From positions 186,001 through 250,000 of the forward strand of contig JAULBX010015533.1 in NCBI GenBank assembly GCA_032358255.1: a stretch of DNA of 64,000 nucleotides, read 5' to 3'. The notes beneath the pieces were generated by a model. It did no database searches. It was not told the origin of the DNA and saw only the letters and a list, made by a program, of their open reading frames with translations. The DNA is from Heterotrichella gracilis. Lineage: Eukaryota > Sar > Xanthophyceae > Tribonematales > Xanthonemataceae. The position numbers and the translations under genes are program-made. Shown here piece by piece: positions 45,569 through 59,700 of the stretch; position 1 is the first letter of the stretch; every line of letters begins with the position of its first letter.

Positions 45569-48500
45569 TCACGTGCACACCCTTACCATCCCCTCCTCGC
45601 TGCACACCACCACCAGGCGAGACTGCGGCAGCATCAGAAGCGCAGAGATGGCAGCACTCGAGTGCCCGCCCCTCGCCCCCACCAGCCGGGTGGGCTGCAG
45701 CACGTGGCTAGCAGGCGCCGCCAGGGATGCCAGGCCGATGTTTGCACCCCAGTGGCAGATGACGTCGTCCCCGTGGACGGAAACCCCGCCGAGGGTTTCC
45801 GCAGGGGTGCGGTAGGAGTGGATGCAGATGGGGTTGCCCAGGCGGGGCGCGTGGGCGGGTGGGGCCTGGTGGGGATCCGTGTGGTTGCGCACCCCCATGC
45901 GCAGGTCCCACAACCGGAGGGAGCCGTCCTGGGCACGTGGGGTTGCGAGGCGGGGTCAGAAACCCTTACAGGTTTGAGGCCAGAACCCTATTGATTAGGG
46001 ACCAGGACCCCTACTAGGCGCGTGCCGAGGCAGTGCGGGGGTGGGTGGCCACATGCACAGGAGCAAGCATTTAATGCGGCTCTGCGGGATGTGACAACAT
46101 GTGGGTCCACCAGTGGTTCCTGGGCTGGGATGGGGAATGCGGTGGAGTGCAACATGCTCTGGATGCAGCGTTCAACAGCAGGAAACCACATCATGCAGCA
46201 ATCCACCCCACCCGCCCACCCACCCACCTGGGACGCCGTGAGAAGGGTGTCCCCCGTGCCCCCCGCCACCCGCACCACCGCCCCCTCGTGCGGGTGCCAC
46301 CACCACAGCACCTCCCCGCAGCGCGCATCCGCGATGGCCACCTGCCCCCCCGCCAGGCCCGCCCCCACCCACCAGGAGGAGGATGAGGCACCGGATGCAT
46401 GCACCGCAGTCACCGCCACCCCATTATTGCCCTGCACAGAGGGGAGATTTTTTCCAGTCGAACATGTTCCAGCAAGCTGTGCAAGGGTGACTGCTAGCCT
46501 GGCTGTACTGCTGCAACACATGTAACAGATCCACTTCAGAGCTTGAGTTGAAGGCAGGCATATGGCCTATTACAGCAGAGCTGAGTGGCGCAAGCTGGCC
46601 AAGGGTGACTGCCAACCTTGCTGTACTGCTGGAACGCATGTAACAAACCAGCTCCAGGGTATTAGATTTAGGGTTGTGCAGGCCCGCACCTGTGCCTTGA
46701 AGTCAGCCGGCAGGCAGCTGATCTGCGAGTCAATGCAGCCCACCACGGGGTCAATAAGATGAATCCCCCCGGCCGAATTTCCCGCCACAAATGTGGGCCG
46801 CCCCGCCATGCCCCCCCCTTGGTCCAGGCAAGTGTACCCCCCTGGCACCTGCCCTCCCCTCCGGGTGGTTCCGCCTGGCGCTGATTTGGCACTGTCTGCA
46901 GTGCCTGCTGAGGTGGCAGTGCCAGGTGGCACAGCCCCGTTGGACGGGTGATCGCTGATGGCGTTGAGGTAGCGCCAGCCTGGGAGGTGAGGGGCAAATG
47001 GCATTCACAGCTGTACTGTACTGTAATGTTCTAGCATCTCTTATGTTCATTTTTTGCTCGAGAAACATGAGCGCTACCGCGGGGTACACCACCACTGTTA
47101 CAACCGGAAAGAACAGAAACAGTGAATGGTGGAGCGCAAACAGCGACCCATTACCTGGGGCACTCGTGACTGTCAATAGAGACATGTGAATGCGGCTGCA
47201 GCGGCTACAAACACATGCACCTGCAAGTCATGACATTCCCCTTCCCACCTGTGTTTTTGTAGTACTGGCCCCCTCCCCCGGGTATGACCGCCCCCTGCGC
47301 CCCGCTGGCCCCGCTCCACAGGTGCAGCGCCCCGCCTGCGTCGCATGACGCCACGCATGCCGAGCCGCGATCCAACAGGCTGAGGCAGGTCACTGGGGCC
47401 TCGTGCTGAGTGTACTGGATGACTGCACAAGGGATATAAGAATAAGAGCAATAAGGAGTACCCATTATTGTTCGCGTTGGGTACCTTACGCTGCGGCGCA
47501 AGGGCTATCCTACGTTGGTAAAATATTAGCGACATGTATTCTCGCCATACAGCAACATTTGAAGGCTGCGCCAGATCACAGGGGCCTCGTGCGGAGGTTA
47601 CTGGATGGCGTGGTCTGGAATCAAACTTGCTGATAAAATATAGCCTTGTATGGAGTCAGATAACTAGCCAGCCTGTAGCCAGAATCATGATGTCGCCATG
47701 CGTTTTGGGGTTATGACCAGCATTACCGGCACATGATCGAAGCCCTTTTAAGAGTGACCCACCATTCACCACGCAACACCACTCCAAAATCCTGTCCTAG
47801 GGTCTCCCACCCACCACCCCATACCTGCTTCGCAATCCGCCAGCTCCCAGCACCGCACCACATGCGCCTCCCCCACTCCGCCCCCACCCCCCAACCCCCT
47901 CCCTGCCGTCAGCAGCAGCCTCTCCCCCCCATCCACAGCCGCCGCCGCCAGCCCTCCATCCCTGTGCGCCCGCCACTGGTGGCACACCCGCGCCCTCAGC
48001 TGCCACCGCCGTCGCCACCAAGGGGAGGAGTGGGTACTGGGGAGGAGACCTGCGCGGTGGGGGTTGGGCAAGGAGGGGTGCTGGTGAGAGTCTTTGGTGG
48101 GATGGTATTTGAACCCGACTTGGTGATCCATGCTCCAGGGATGACTGCTGTGCACATTAAATGCTTCACACCCCAACTTTGCCCAAAGAGGATGTGCATG
48201 TGGAAGCTGATCCCCTGAGCAGCACCTATCCTGCGTGTTCCGGTAACTACCATTAATTCTGACAGGGTTCACAGAAACAGCAGACGACCCCCCATGCCAC
48301 CCCACCCATGCACCCCACCATGCAGGCGCCTGTCCCCCACCATTCACCTCACCTGCCCTGCTGCGCGCTACTCCCCGCGGCCCCCTGTCTCCCCCTGTCA
48401 CATCCGCCAGGTCACTCCCCTGCCATCCAGGCACCCAGCTCCAATCCCGGCCACTGGTGGTGGTACGGTGGGCGGCTGCGGCTGCGACTTGGCTGGCACG

Positions 48501-51500
48501 GGAGGGGGGTCGGGTGGGGGTGGCGGCTGCGGGGTGGGGGATTGGGGGGGGTCATGTGATTGTGGTTTTAATGGGCGAGGGGGTCACATGGATGCAAGTG
48601 AAGTAGGGGGGTGCTAAGATAGGCAGGGTTACAAATACAGTTGAAATTTGTAACTTGAAACACGAAACAAAAAGCATAATACTATCGATATATTGAGAAT
48701 GTGGGATATGACAGCAGGTGCCACCCTGTGTGCCCCGATACCGTACCTGGGCCCCCATTGCCCCCTGCCCCTCTGTTCCCCGCCTCCCCTCCCCCCACTG
48801 CTCCATCAAGTAGCTCCGCAGACGCGGACCGGCTCACCGGCTGCGACTGCGGCTGCGGCTGTGGCTGCGGCTGTGGTGGTGGTGATGTGAGGCCCTGTGG
48901 GGGGCGGGGTGGTGTGCGCGATGAGGTGGCGCCACCTGGCGAGGATCTCTGCTTTTGTGCGGGCAGGCTCCAGGAGGATTCGTCTAGCAGCCACCCCTCC
49001 AGCTCCCGCAGCTCCTGACCACCCCTGCAGGGTGACATTGTAGGGTATAGGGAAGGTAATGTAAGGCTTAGATTATGCGCTCCAGATGGATTTGTTGTTG
49101 TAGCAAAACCATTTTATTTTAAACAGGGTTTAGCAGGGGTACCCATTAAGCAGGCTGAAGCAGGGTCTAGGGTGCTGTCTTGAGGGTCTAGGGTGCGTAC
49201 TTTTTCTTGTCCGGTGTTGGGCTGTTCCGCATCATGCGCACAACCGTAGCCCTCAGTGCTGCCACATGGCCTGCCAGCTCAGCAGGGGGGGAGGCAAGGG
49301 AGGAGGCGAGGGAGGGTCGCCACTTGTAGCGGATCTGGAGCGGGAAAGGGGTGGGTAAGGAGACCAAAAAAAAAGGAGCATGCTGACAAATTTTGAGCTG
49401 TTTCTATGCCAGCGCTATGCGGTTTGCAATTTCCACAGAAACATGAAATGTCTTGGTCGATCCTGGACCAACATGTAACGCATCTCTTGTGGAGTGTGTT
49501 CAACAACATTGCAGATGCCCTCTCAAGCAGAAAAACACTAACAATACCCTGTGGGGGTTGCAAGCACCTCTAGGTTGTCCTCGATGTCCTCCCATGTGGG
49601 CACCAGGTCATGCAGCGCCTGGAGGCCAATAACCTCCATGAACTCGGGGTACAAAATGTACACCAAGTCCCAATACCCGGCATTTGGTGGGCCCTCCAGG
49701 TCGAGGGCCCTGCCAGTGGCATGGGCTGGGGAAGCATCACGGCCAGAGGCAGAGTCGGCCAGAAGGGTAGAAGCCTTGTTTGTGGAAGGAGAAGGGGACA
49801 GTGATTGGCTGGGGCTGGGGCGTCGCAAGGTGGGAGTGGGTTTGGTCTGGGTGCGGGCGCTGCATGGGGGACCAATGGTCATTTGACAGCGGAAAAGGAG
49901 CATGAGCTCAATCGACAGTACAACGTAGGGTGGCAATGATTTCACTGCATGCATTGCATTGCATTAGCCCACTGTGCAATAACACAGAGACACTATGAAT
50001 CGCGCACAGCCTCCATATTTGTAGCCAGCGCCATGAATGGCACCCTCTAATGCAAAGTCCAATGTGTGTGCAAATACAGCAATGCTGTCAATAACTGCCA
50101 GTTCTGATATTGTAATCAGTTGCAAAAGGTACCAGGGATAGCATAAAGATTCATCAAGAATGCCAGCTACGGGAATAGCACCTTTCGCTAGGGCTGGGCA
50201 TGGTGCGCGGGAAGCATGCCCCATAGTCTGCCTGCTGGTCCTCTGAGTACAGGAAGATGGGCAGAAGCTGGGGGAGGACATCCTTCACAAGCACCTCGTT
50301 GCCACCGGAAAGCTTGCTGGCCTGTACAGGCAGCAACAGAAACAGTAAAATATACATGCCAGACGCAGTCAACATTCACTTAATAGACTAATGCAACTTA
50401 ACAATGGCAGAATCTCCTACATGACAATGTGTATGATGTAACACAATATGTGTACTGCGTTGCCTGCGTACTGCGTTTGCCATTGCCTATTTGGCATAAC
50501 ATGATGATATTCGCCAACGGCAATCTCCTACTCGACCAAACATATGGTTTATTGGGACAGCTGCATGGCTTATGACAGGGCAGCTGTGTAGCGCCAGATG
50601 GCAATCGATACCTGGAGCAGCAACGCAGCAATTCGATTAGCCATCTGCGACGAGTGGCTGATGCTGAACTCAGGCTGGAGTAGCAGACTGCACAGCGCCG
50701 ATGGACGCAGCTGGGACTGGGAAGGGGTTGCGGGCTCTGGGGATTGGTGTGGGGATAGGAGCAGCGGGTAGAGCATGTGCTGAGGGATGATGGCAAGCAG
50801 GGCCTCCAGAGCAGTGATGGCGTTGAGCAGGGACTGCTTGTGACGCTTGCTGTGCTCACCTGTGGAAGGCAACCCATGTTAGCGGAGACAGTTTACAGGC
50901 GGAAAAGTCCACAGACAAAGATGTGTACATATTTAAAAGATCGATTGAAGCCCATACACATCAAGCAGACAGGAAGCTCGAAAGGGCAATAAGACACCAT
51001 GAAGTATGAATTAAGAAATTTGTTTAAGGGAGCATGCAATTTGGTAATATATAACTACACTAAAGTCAGCATGATGGGATTTGCGATGCAAGTGCCTGTA
51101 TCTTTGCAACTTAGGTGCAAACCCCGTACCAGGAGACAGTGTTTCCTCTGGACCAGGCTGGCACAGCACCACCAGCAGCGATGGCAGCAGCAGCTTGGCA
51201 GTCAGCTCCCCACCCATGACCTCGGCCACGTGGATGATTGCCAGGGCAACGTCTGGGTTGTTGCCTACGCACATCAGCATGGGGCGAAGGACCTGCTCCA
51301 GGATGATGGGGACTGCCAGCTTGGATGACACACCCACGAGTGCATGGATGCATGCCTGCAACCAGGGAGGATGTGGTGAAGGCATGGTTGTTACCGCGCT
51401 GAGTAGCCCCCTCGGATCACGTATCAATGAGCAGTAGGCAACAGCGTTCAATCAGAGGGTGGCATTGCCGTTCAATCAGAGACATACACACGCATGGCAT

Positions 51501-54500
51501 TGAGCTATATAAAAAACTGGTATGCTGACGTGTACCCGCACAGAATTCCCCTGATTGCATAATTGCCATTTAGGGAGATCAGTAGATCATATACCTACAA
51601 AGTACCCTTGTTGATCCTTCGTTTGCTACACCAGGTCTCAATTCACAGCCAGCAACCAGGGAATGACTACTGTCATGAGAAATACAGCTTTCAATACCTG
51701 GACCAGTTGAAGGCTGCATGACGTGGTGGCTTCCGACCTCCTGATTGGAGAGCTCCCTTTGCACAGGATGTCAATGATGACTGGGTGCAGCTGGGACAGG
51801 TACAGCTCCACTCCCACCAAGTCCACAAGGGTTTGGAAGATGGCAGGCTCTAGCAGGACCAGGATGGCAGCTGCACCCATGCGCTGCTGACCTGTCAACC
51901 ATCTGTAGAAGATTGGGAGCAGGTACTGCCTGGCGGTGGAGCTGCAAGAGAAAGCACAGCAGCCTGTCAGATACCGCCTTGCTGCTATCATGGTACAACT
52001 TCAAACTTAGCCCTATAAAAAGGTTAGGCGGGTGACATGGGCGAATGTTTCGTTGGCCTTAGCAAACTTGAGGATGACAAGCATAGGCTTACGTTACATG
52101 CATATAAATTCCTGGTGCTTGTACACTGCTATAATGTCTGCTGCAGCTCAGTCTGATGGTTGCATGCACACCTGCTGGTGACTCCAACCAGTTGCTGTAG
52201 ACTGGACCTGAGCAATTGAACCTCCTGGGGATCTGCACATGCACCTCCAGAGGACGCAAGCGCGTGCGCAATGCTTGGCATGCACAGCCTCAGGGCCTCC
52301 TTGTTGTGGGCCAATGCAGCTAGCTTCCCCGAGGTGGACTGCTTGACAAATTCTGCCAGCATTGCTGTTGGTGCTCCTGCAGGTTTGAGATCGATCAATG
52401 CTGATCAGTAAATACATGACCTGCTGGTGATGCGCATTATGTTCAAAAGTTTCTTCAGTCAAAATGGACAGAAAGGACACCCCAACATGAGACCAAGGGT
52501 TACATCCAGCCAAAGATGCTCAAAGACCAAACTGGACCATGCAATCCAAGAATTAACTCTTGGCATGTTGTGCTTTTGACAACACAAGGCAACTCCTACC
52601 TGGCTGGTCAAGCTCTGCCCTCCAAAGTGGGATCAGAAAGCTGCTGGCCAACCGCACAGGCTGCGAGAAAAACTCCGACTGCATCAGAGCCAGGGCAGGC
52701 TGAACCGCAGGCTGTGACAGGCTGTCGATGTCCAGGCAAGCAAACACAAAGGGCCGGATGGCAGATGGGAGCTCTGAGATGTGCACCTGCCACGTCCTGC
52801 AGTGGGGCAGCAAAGGTCTGGTTGTAACTGATGGAACAGAGCAATCTGTACCGTGGATGATCTAACCTATGCACAACGTCACCGGAAGGACCTCTCAGAG
52901 ACAATGGATGCCTTTCTGACAATCGCAGCGTTACTGGCATTGACAATGGTGCTCATTATATGCATCAGCACGTCAAAATAGTGTACAATCCCTGATGAGT
53001 GCCTCACGCGCACCCACCTTTCATCGCTGTCAGGGACAAAGAGCGGTTTGCCCAGGTATAGTTGCACAGCCACTCGACCAAGAGCCGCAATGTCTTGCAG
53101 CTGCTTTCTTCTCAACTCATCCTCAGCGGTGGAGCAAGCCATAGCATCCATTATCTCAATATCTTCCAAACAGCCCAGCGTCGATGGCATGCCTTCCAGT
53201 GTGGAATTGGAGCGCTGGTGCTTTCCTAAGCTTGCATTGGCATGGATTCCAATTGGCTGCACTGGCGGTGTGATGGTGTGATGGCTGGTGGCTGTCTGCC
53301 ACTGCCCCAGGTAGCTCTGAAGGTTGGTGATGTTTTCGAATGGTGCGATGCACGCCGAGGTGTTCTCAAAAGCCAGCAATTCAGCAAGGGCTGGGTCACA
53401 TTCCAACCCTGTAGTGCTGTCTGTGGTTGGGGCATTGGATGGTAGCCTCCCAGTGCTCGTGAGGTTGTTCCCATGGCCGATGGCATTGGCATTTGGAGCA
53501 GTCGCATCTGCAGGGCTGTGCACCATTCTGGGTGGGTGAGGCGTATGGAGGATCTGGAATCTGCCTGTGTTTTTTGGCTTTGTGGGGTCAGCTGCTGGCA
53601 AGCTGACATTCTTAGCTGCAACTGCTGCATCCCCGCTGGCTTTGTAGCCAAAGGTGAGGTCGATCCAGAGGTGAAGGTTGTGTGACACATAATCACTCTC
53701 CAACGCCTGCCTGCATGGCATCAAAAGTCGCTCAAAAACCGGAAAGTAAATCATAATGATGTGTCACAGTCCCAATTGAACTTGATCACATCTCCATTAG
53801 TTGCACCACATGCCAGGGAGTCTTGTTCCGGCAGGCCACAAATTTGTACAGAAGCATAATTATATTCCTGTTGCAGGATTCGGGAACGCATGTGCAAGAC
53901 TGACTGTTAATCTGGCTGTATTGCTGGAATGCATGTAACTAAGTAACTAGCTAACTAGATGTCGGGGACAGCACACTTTCACTGCAGTCCTTGTGCCAAA
54001 CCTGTGCATTTCTACAAACTCCTCGGGCCCATGTGCCCACGACGGCACCGCCAGGTCCGACATTTCCGGGTGGGTGGATTTGAACACCTCCGGGTCGGTG
54101 TAGAACTCTGGGATGCACTCATCTGGGGACCAGTTGTACAGCCGCTGCATTGATGCTGGGTACTCGTTGGCCTGGAAGGTGGCTCGGACCACTTGCGTGA
54201 GCTTTTCTTTGGGGAGCCGGCGCGCCTGACACCACACGCAAACATTCATGCGGGTATTCCAGTGAGCATTGTCTAGCAGTCAGGAAATTTAAATATGCCT
54301 TTGGGGTTGTTTGGAAATTTGTCAAACACCGCAGTTGACCATGGTGCACAATTTTCAGCCTGAATCCCTGCAGTCATGGGGGTATGAAGACCCGAAACAT
54401 ACCACATCACACTGCATAATTTGCAGGACGGTTTGAACCTGCTGTGTGCGCTTCATACATGACTAACAGCACGCCATACCACCTGCATCACCCATTGCAT

Positions 54501-55976
54501 TACACAATGCATGCATGGATGCTCTCATGCTTGCGTTAGGCATTTTGAGGCTTGGGTTCACAGTCTGGGATCGTCATGGGGGCGGGTCACTTGGATGAGG
54601 GGAATGGGTGCTCAGCATTGGCTGGATTGCGCAAGCCGAGGGGGATCAGGCTGCCCATACAATCACTAGGGGTGCTGCCGGGATGGGGGGGATCTGCTCT
54701 GCAGGGATTTGCAAGGAAGTGGCTGGAGCGGTGTGGGATGCAGGTTTCGCCAGCTGCAACTTAGGATGCAGTGTTTGGAGCTCGAGTGGGGGAGAAGGTC
54801 CTGTCACGGGAGGCAATATCCAAACTTCAAGGCTATGCCAACCACTGGGGGAATCCAAGGGTAGGGCCAGGCATGAAGTTTTGTATGTTGCCTTCCTTGA
54901 CATGACCAACTTCACCTCCCAAGCTCCCAACAATGCATCCCCAATTGCACCTGCTGGCAATTCCCAAGTCCCGTGCTCCCGACAATGCCTTTGCAGATTT
55001 TCGGTGCAGCTTGCGCACCCTCAGCTTGTCCTGGACAATCCCTGGGCAATCAACAGCACCCAGTCCCCACACAATCCCCGTACAATACTTTCCCTGAAAA
55101 TCCCGGCCAGTGGACCCACCTTGTAGATACAATATGTGACATCGCTCAGTGGGTCATCCGACACGTGGTGGGGGGGGCTGGAGGTGGCGTAGGTGAAATC
55201 CAGCTGCTCGTCCCCCTTGGCAATCCTCCACTTGGTCCTGCTCAGATCCCGCCAGCCCTCAGGAACTGATTGCCCCTGCCCAGTATATGCCCCAATCAAG
55301 ACCTTGACACAGCAGCATTCCCCCGTGGGCATCAGGGCTGGTGGGCGCCTTGTGGGGTGTTCAGGGCTAAACCCTAAACCCTAAACCCCAATCATGAGCC
55401 ATCAAAAGTGCGCGCGTATGTGCATAGCCTTAAGTAGCTTATAGCAATCTCACATGCCTATACGGGGTCACCCAAAGGCTAGGAGCATACCTTTTCCAGG
55501 TGCGTGGCTGCCTGGCCAGGGGGGCACGTCATGTCCAGTGTCCACGGCAGGATGGGGTGGAACGCCTCGCGCCCGTACTGCCTCCCCGCCAGCTCGTTGA
55601 GGAACATGAGGTAGTCGAAGTTGCTGACGGCGCCCTGCTGCCACCGCTGGAGCATGTGTGAGAGGCCCTGCTGGTTGGCATGCAACCGGCAATGGGCGCT
55701 GCTGGGTTGTGGCCAAGAAGTGGCATTAGGGCTGGTGGGATCACGCCTTCCGGATGTGGTTGTGGTGGGGGTGCAATGGCAGGCCTCCAGGCGAGCCCAG
55801 AGAGCCTCCTCCAGGGCGGTGTGGTGTATGGACACGCACCCACTGCTGCTGTGGTTGCAGTGCAGGGTGTCGAGCTCGTGCAGAAGCTGGTACAGGTACA
55901 GCCGTTTCTGAGCATCGTCGCCCAACGCCTGAGGCGAGAACCTGAGCAGGTCTGACAGCAAGAACCTTCCCACCAT
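45569..55976 (-). CDS. WDR81/GFS12-like BEACH and WD40 protein
   Basis: Nineteen exons (55491-55976, 55120-55275, 54002-54225, 53018-53710, 52600-52796, 52172-52376, 51698-51941, 51130-51355, 50612-50859, 50182-50321, 49568-49859, 49201-49334, 48747-49024, 48353-48526, 47825-48049, 47249-47422, 46690-46979, 46228-46431, 45569-45928) join in phase to about 1649 residues. The BEACH domain is clear: [83 protein letters not shown] and [14 protein letters not shown] long helical middle follows, then WD40 repeats from about 1180 ([36 protein letters not shown]). WDR81 and Arabidopsis GFS12 act in endosomal trafficking and control of class III PI3-kinase. The first residues ([28 protein letters not shown]) resemble the end of the kinase-like region seen in relatives; its N-lobe was not found, so the start at 55976 is provisional. 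A possible donor (GTAAGG) overlaps the last five codons. Confidence 0.87.
55367..55389. repeat. Interstitial telomere-like tract
   Basis: Three CTAAACC units in the first intron of the WDR81-like gene. No exon copy adjoins it. Confidence 0.95.
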
Positions 55977-56738
55977 GCCGATGGCGCTCACGGCGATGTC
56001 GCATATGCATGCATGCCAATATATGCATGCATTGTCATCTATGCACGCATACTGATCTTTCACCTTCTTTCGGTAAAGGAAAGTTTCAACTATCAACCAG
56101 AAAGTGGCCTACGCACAGTGCTTCAAGCTTGTGTTTGGAGCTTTGCGGAGTCGACACATCCATGTTTACGACATGATTTAGATATCGTAGAAGCGATATT
56201 GTCTAGACACTTTCGCAGCAGATCTGTAGGCCTGAGCAAGTGGTGTGTACTCTGATAACGAGGGTTGTCCAGTTCTCGTGCTATTGTAGCGCGAGTCGAC
56301 GCCGAGAAAACTGCAATAAAAAACACGTGGCACACCTTGGGCTGCTTGGCCAAGCGGCGCTTAAACGCAGCTGCATATTTGTGTGTCTTATGCTACGCGA
56401 TACAACTCGCAACCCAGTATAGTCTACCTATTCCTTGTATGTATTTGCAAGTGTTGGTCTGCACAGGAGGGTTAAAAGCTGGTCAAGCCAAGCCATCCCT
56501 ACACTGTTGTTGGCGGGCAACCCTGGCGCCAAACCACACCGGACAGTCCTTTGTTGGGCTTGGCACGTGCCTGTCACCGCCTACCGCTTTAGCTCATGCG
56601 CTTTTTGTCAAGAAGTCCTTTCAATTTCGTGGTGCTGAAGTCTGTTTGGTACACACGGGGTGCACCCATGACCTAGTGAGGGGCCCAGCACCATCCCAAT
56701 GAGATGGGGTGGCTACTAGACTGGCTTTGTCAACTGCA
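55977..56738. promoter_or_regulatory. Divergent spacer, WDR81-like / GH99
   Basis: This 762-bp stretch lies between the provisional WDR81-like start and the GH99 start. It opens with TATGCATGCATGC phrases. It may also hide an upstream exon of the WDR81-like gene, but I could not identify one with matching phase and family residues. Confidence 0.4.
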
Positions 56739-59700
56739 ATGAAGCCTTTACCAACTATGGGTTGTGTCTCATGGTGGGCGTTAACTGTCATCCTGCTGGG
56801 GTTTGTGCTTGGGGTCACTCCCCAGGAGGCAGAGGAGGAACAGGTCAAGCCAGCCCATGACACAAGGAGGTCACTGTGCAGGGCGGATGAACGAGTGCAC
56901 GCCTTCTACTACCTGTGGTAAGCCCTGAGCCACTTCAAACAAGGCGTTTTGACCTCTACGTCACTCAGATCAGGAGCATCATGGGGTCAACTTGACAGAT
57001 CCAGACCAACCCCTGTGCAGGTATGGCAACCCAGAGACAGATGGCAAGTACAAGCACTGGGACCACGAGGTGCTCCCACACTGGAACCCCGCCATACGGA
57101 AGCAATACCCTTCAGGTACTGCAAAACCCCTCAGCACTTTGCGCATGGGCGGAATATGAATATTTGCCAAGGAAGGGTGTTGACCAGTGCGTTGTTGTCC
57201 CTCCCACTGCAGGACACCGTTTTGCACCCCCAGACAACTTGCACTCGCCCTTTCACCCGTTTCGGGGCGCCTACAGCTCGCACAACCTCTACACTGTCAA
57301 GGTGAGCTGCTACTGTGCCACTTTTAGCACTGAACTGACCTGCTTGAGCAACTGACTCCGCACAGCCAGTTCTTTCTGGGCTTTGCCCAGCATGGGTTTT
57401 CTCTGGCACTTGCTTTCTCCGCAAGGGGATACAGTAAGGATGGTGACAGGCGCTTTGTCCTTGCAGGACCAACTGTTGGAGCTGCAGGCAGCAGGCGTGC
57501 GAGTGGTGGTGAGTTGCCATGCGCTGCGAGCCATGCAACCCTACTCACCATCCCACTGCCCTAAGCACGCCCGAATCATGGCAATACACCCCACGTTGGC
57601 ACAGGCCGGGAGAGGCTCTGCAGCAGAGCCACCGTCAGCACTCAGCACCCATAATCTCAAAACCGGATACTCCGTTGACGCCCACACTCTCAAAAAACCA
57701 TGAAAATGGTCATGACTGGTGGCATACTTTAGATGCCTGTGAAGCAAAACAGGGTGGCGAGTGTGTATTAGCGTCTGGAACCCCCCACCACCACCACATT
57801 CACACACACGCCTTACCCCCCCCTCGCAGGTTGCCTCCTGGTGGGGCCCTGCGTGGCGCGACGGCTCCACCGACACCCAGGGCGTGACCACTGACCTGGT
57901 GCTGGCAACGCTGTTCCAGGCAGCGGAGGCAACGGGCAGCAAGGTGGCGCTGCACATGGAGCCGTACCCAGGTGGGAACCCAAGGCTAGGGTTTGTAGGG
58001 TGGTCTGCATGGGGCAGCAAGGTGGCGCTGCACATGGAACCATACCCAGGTGGGGTTAGGAACCCTAGGCTGGGGTTTGTTGGGTGTTCTGTAGGGTTTG
58101 TAGGATGGTCTGCGGTGGGGCAGCAAGGTGGCGCTGCACGTGAAGCCATACCCAAATGGGGTTAGGAACCCTAGGCTAGGGTTAGGTCATGGTTTCTAGT
58201 GCGGCGCTGCACGTGGAGCCATGGCCAGGTGCGCATGGCCGTACCAAATGCACACGGCCGCTCTAGGAGGGTGTTGGTAGGGTATGGCCTTTGGAGCCAC
58301 CGCCCGCACCTACCTCCATACACCAACACCCCACCCCACCCCCTGCACCCCACCCTTGCAGGCCGCAGCACCTCCACCATCCGGGATGACCTCGCCTACC
58401 TGACAAAAACAGCACATTCCACCTACCCATCATAATTCATATGTCATTTTAATCCTGCTTGATTTGTCACTCACTTTGCAGGGCGCAGCACCTCCACCAT
58501 CCGCGACGACCTCGCCTACCTCACCCGCAAGTACAGCTCCTCCCCTGCGCTGCTGCGCTTTGCCAGCCGCCCCGTGTACTACGTGTATGACTCATACCAC
58601 ATACGACCCCACGACTGGGCGCGCCTGCTGGCGCCGGGGGGCAACGAGAGCGTGAGGGGGACGGGGCTGGATGGTGCGTGGCGGTTTGGTGGGACGGGGG
58701 GAGGGGGGGAGGGAGATGTGGCTGTGAAGGGCATAGGCTGGATGGTGATGGTGGTGGCCACTGTGGGTGGGCGTTTTGGTGAAGGGAGGGGAGGAGGTGT
58801 TGGGGAGGGGGACTGTGAGCGGGGGTGGGCTGAATATTGGCTGTTGGCGCCAAAGGGGAACAGAATCGTGAAGGGGATGGGGCAGTGGTCTGGTCACCTG
58901 CATTTGTACACGCAACACACCACCCACCATCCCATGCCGCCATTGAATGGCACCATCGCATGCCACCATGCATGCCAACGCGTAACCCCATGCCACCTTG
59001 CGCAGGCTTCTTCATTGGCCTGTGGCTGGGCCATGCTGATGGGGACCAGGAGATCCTCCCCTCGGGATTTGACGGCTTCTACACCTACTTTGCATCGGAG
59101 CAGGTGTCGTACGGGGCCAACCCTGCCAACTGGGCGGAGCTGCACAGGTGGGGCCAGGGGCAGGGTGGTGGGATATGGGGGCGATGGTTGGGGAGGAGGT
59201 TATATGGGAGTGTGGAAGATGGTGGGGCGCTTCGGGGTGCCAGGGATGCTGCCTTTTACTTTATAGGGATTCTGCCCTACCAGGACGTACTCTCTACATA
59301 TTCTTTGTGGCGGAGCAGGTGTCGTACGGGGCAAACCCTGCCAAAACTGGGCGGAGTTGCACAGATAGGGCCGGGTAGAGGGGGTGGTATGTTGGAGCGG
59401 GCGATTTGAAGTGGCGGCGAGGATGCAAGACCAGGTGGTGGGGGGGGTGCATGCAGGGGCATATGGCAGGTGATGGGGGTGGGGACTACAGTGGTACGGA
59501 TGTGCACGAGGGTGTGGGGGGTGCAGTGGTAAGCAGTGCGAAGTGCGGGGTGGTGGTAGGGCGATGAGCATATGGAGCACCCTGATGGGAAGTGTAGGAG
59601 GGTGCATGTGGCGCCCATGTGCTTCAAATCCAGCAAGGCGTCACCCAGGGTAGATATGTTACATATTACATGTTCTAAGCATTAAATTACATACTACAAA

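Noticed and set aside
54608-55126. A 172-residue plus-strand frame
   Set aside because: It lies in an 894-bp intron of the WDR81-like gene and has no recognisable features; the exons on either side join directly with the family sequence.
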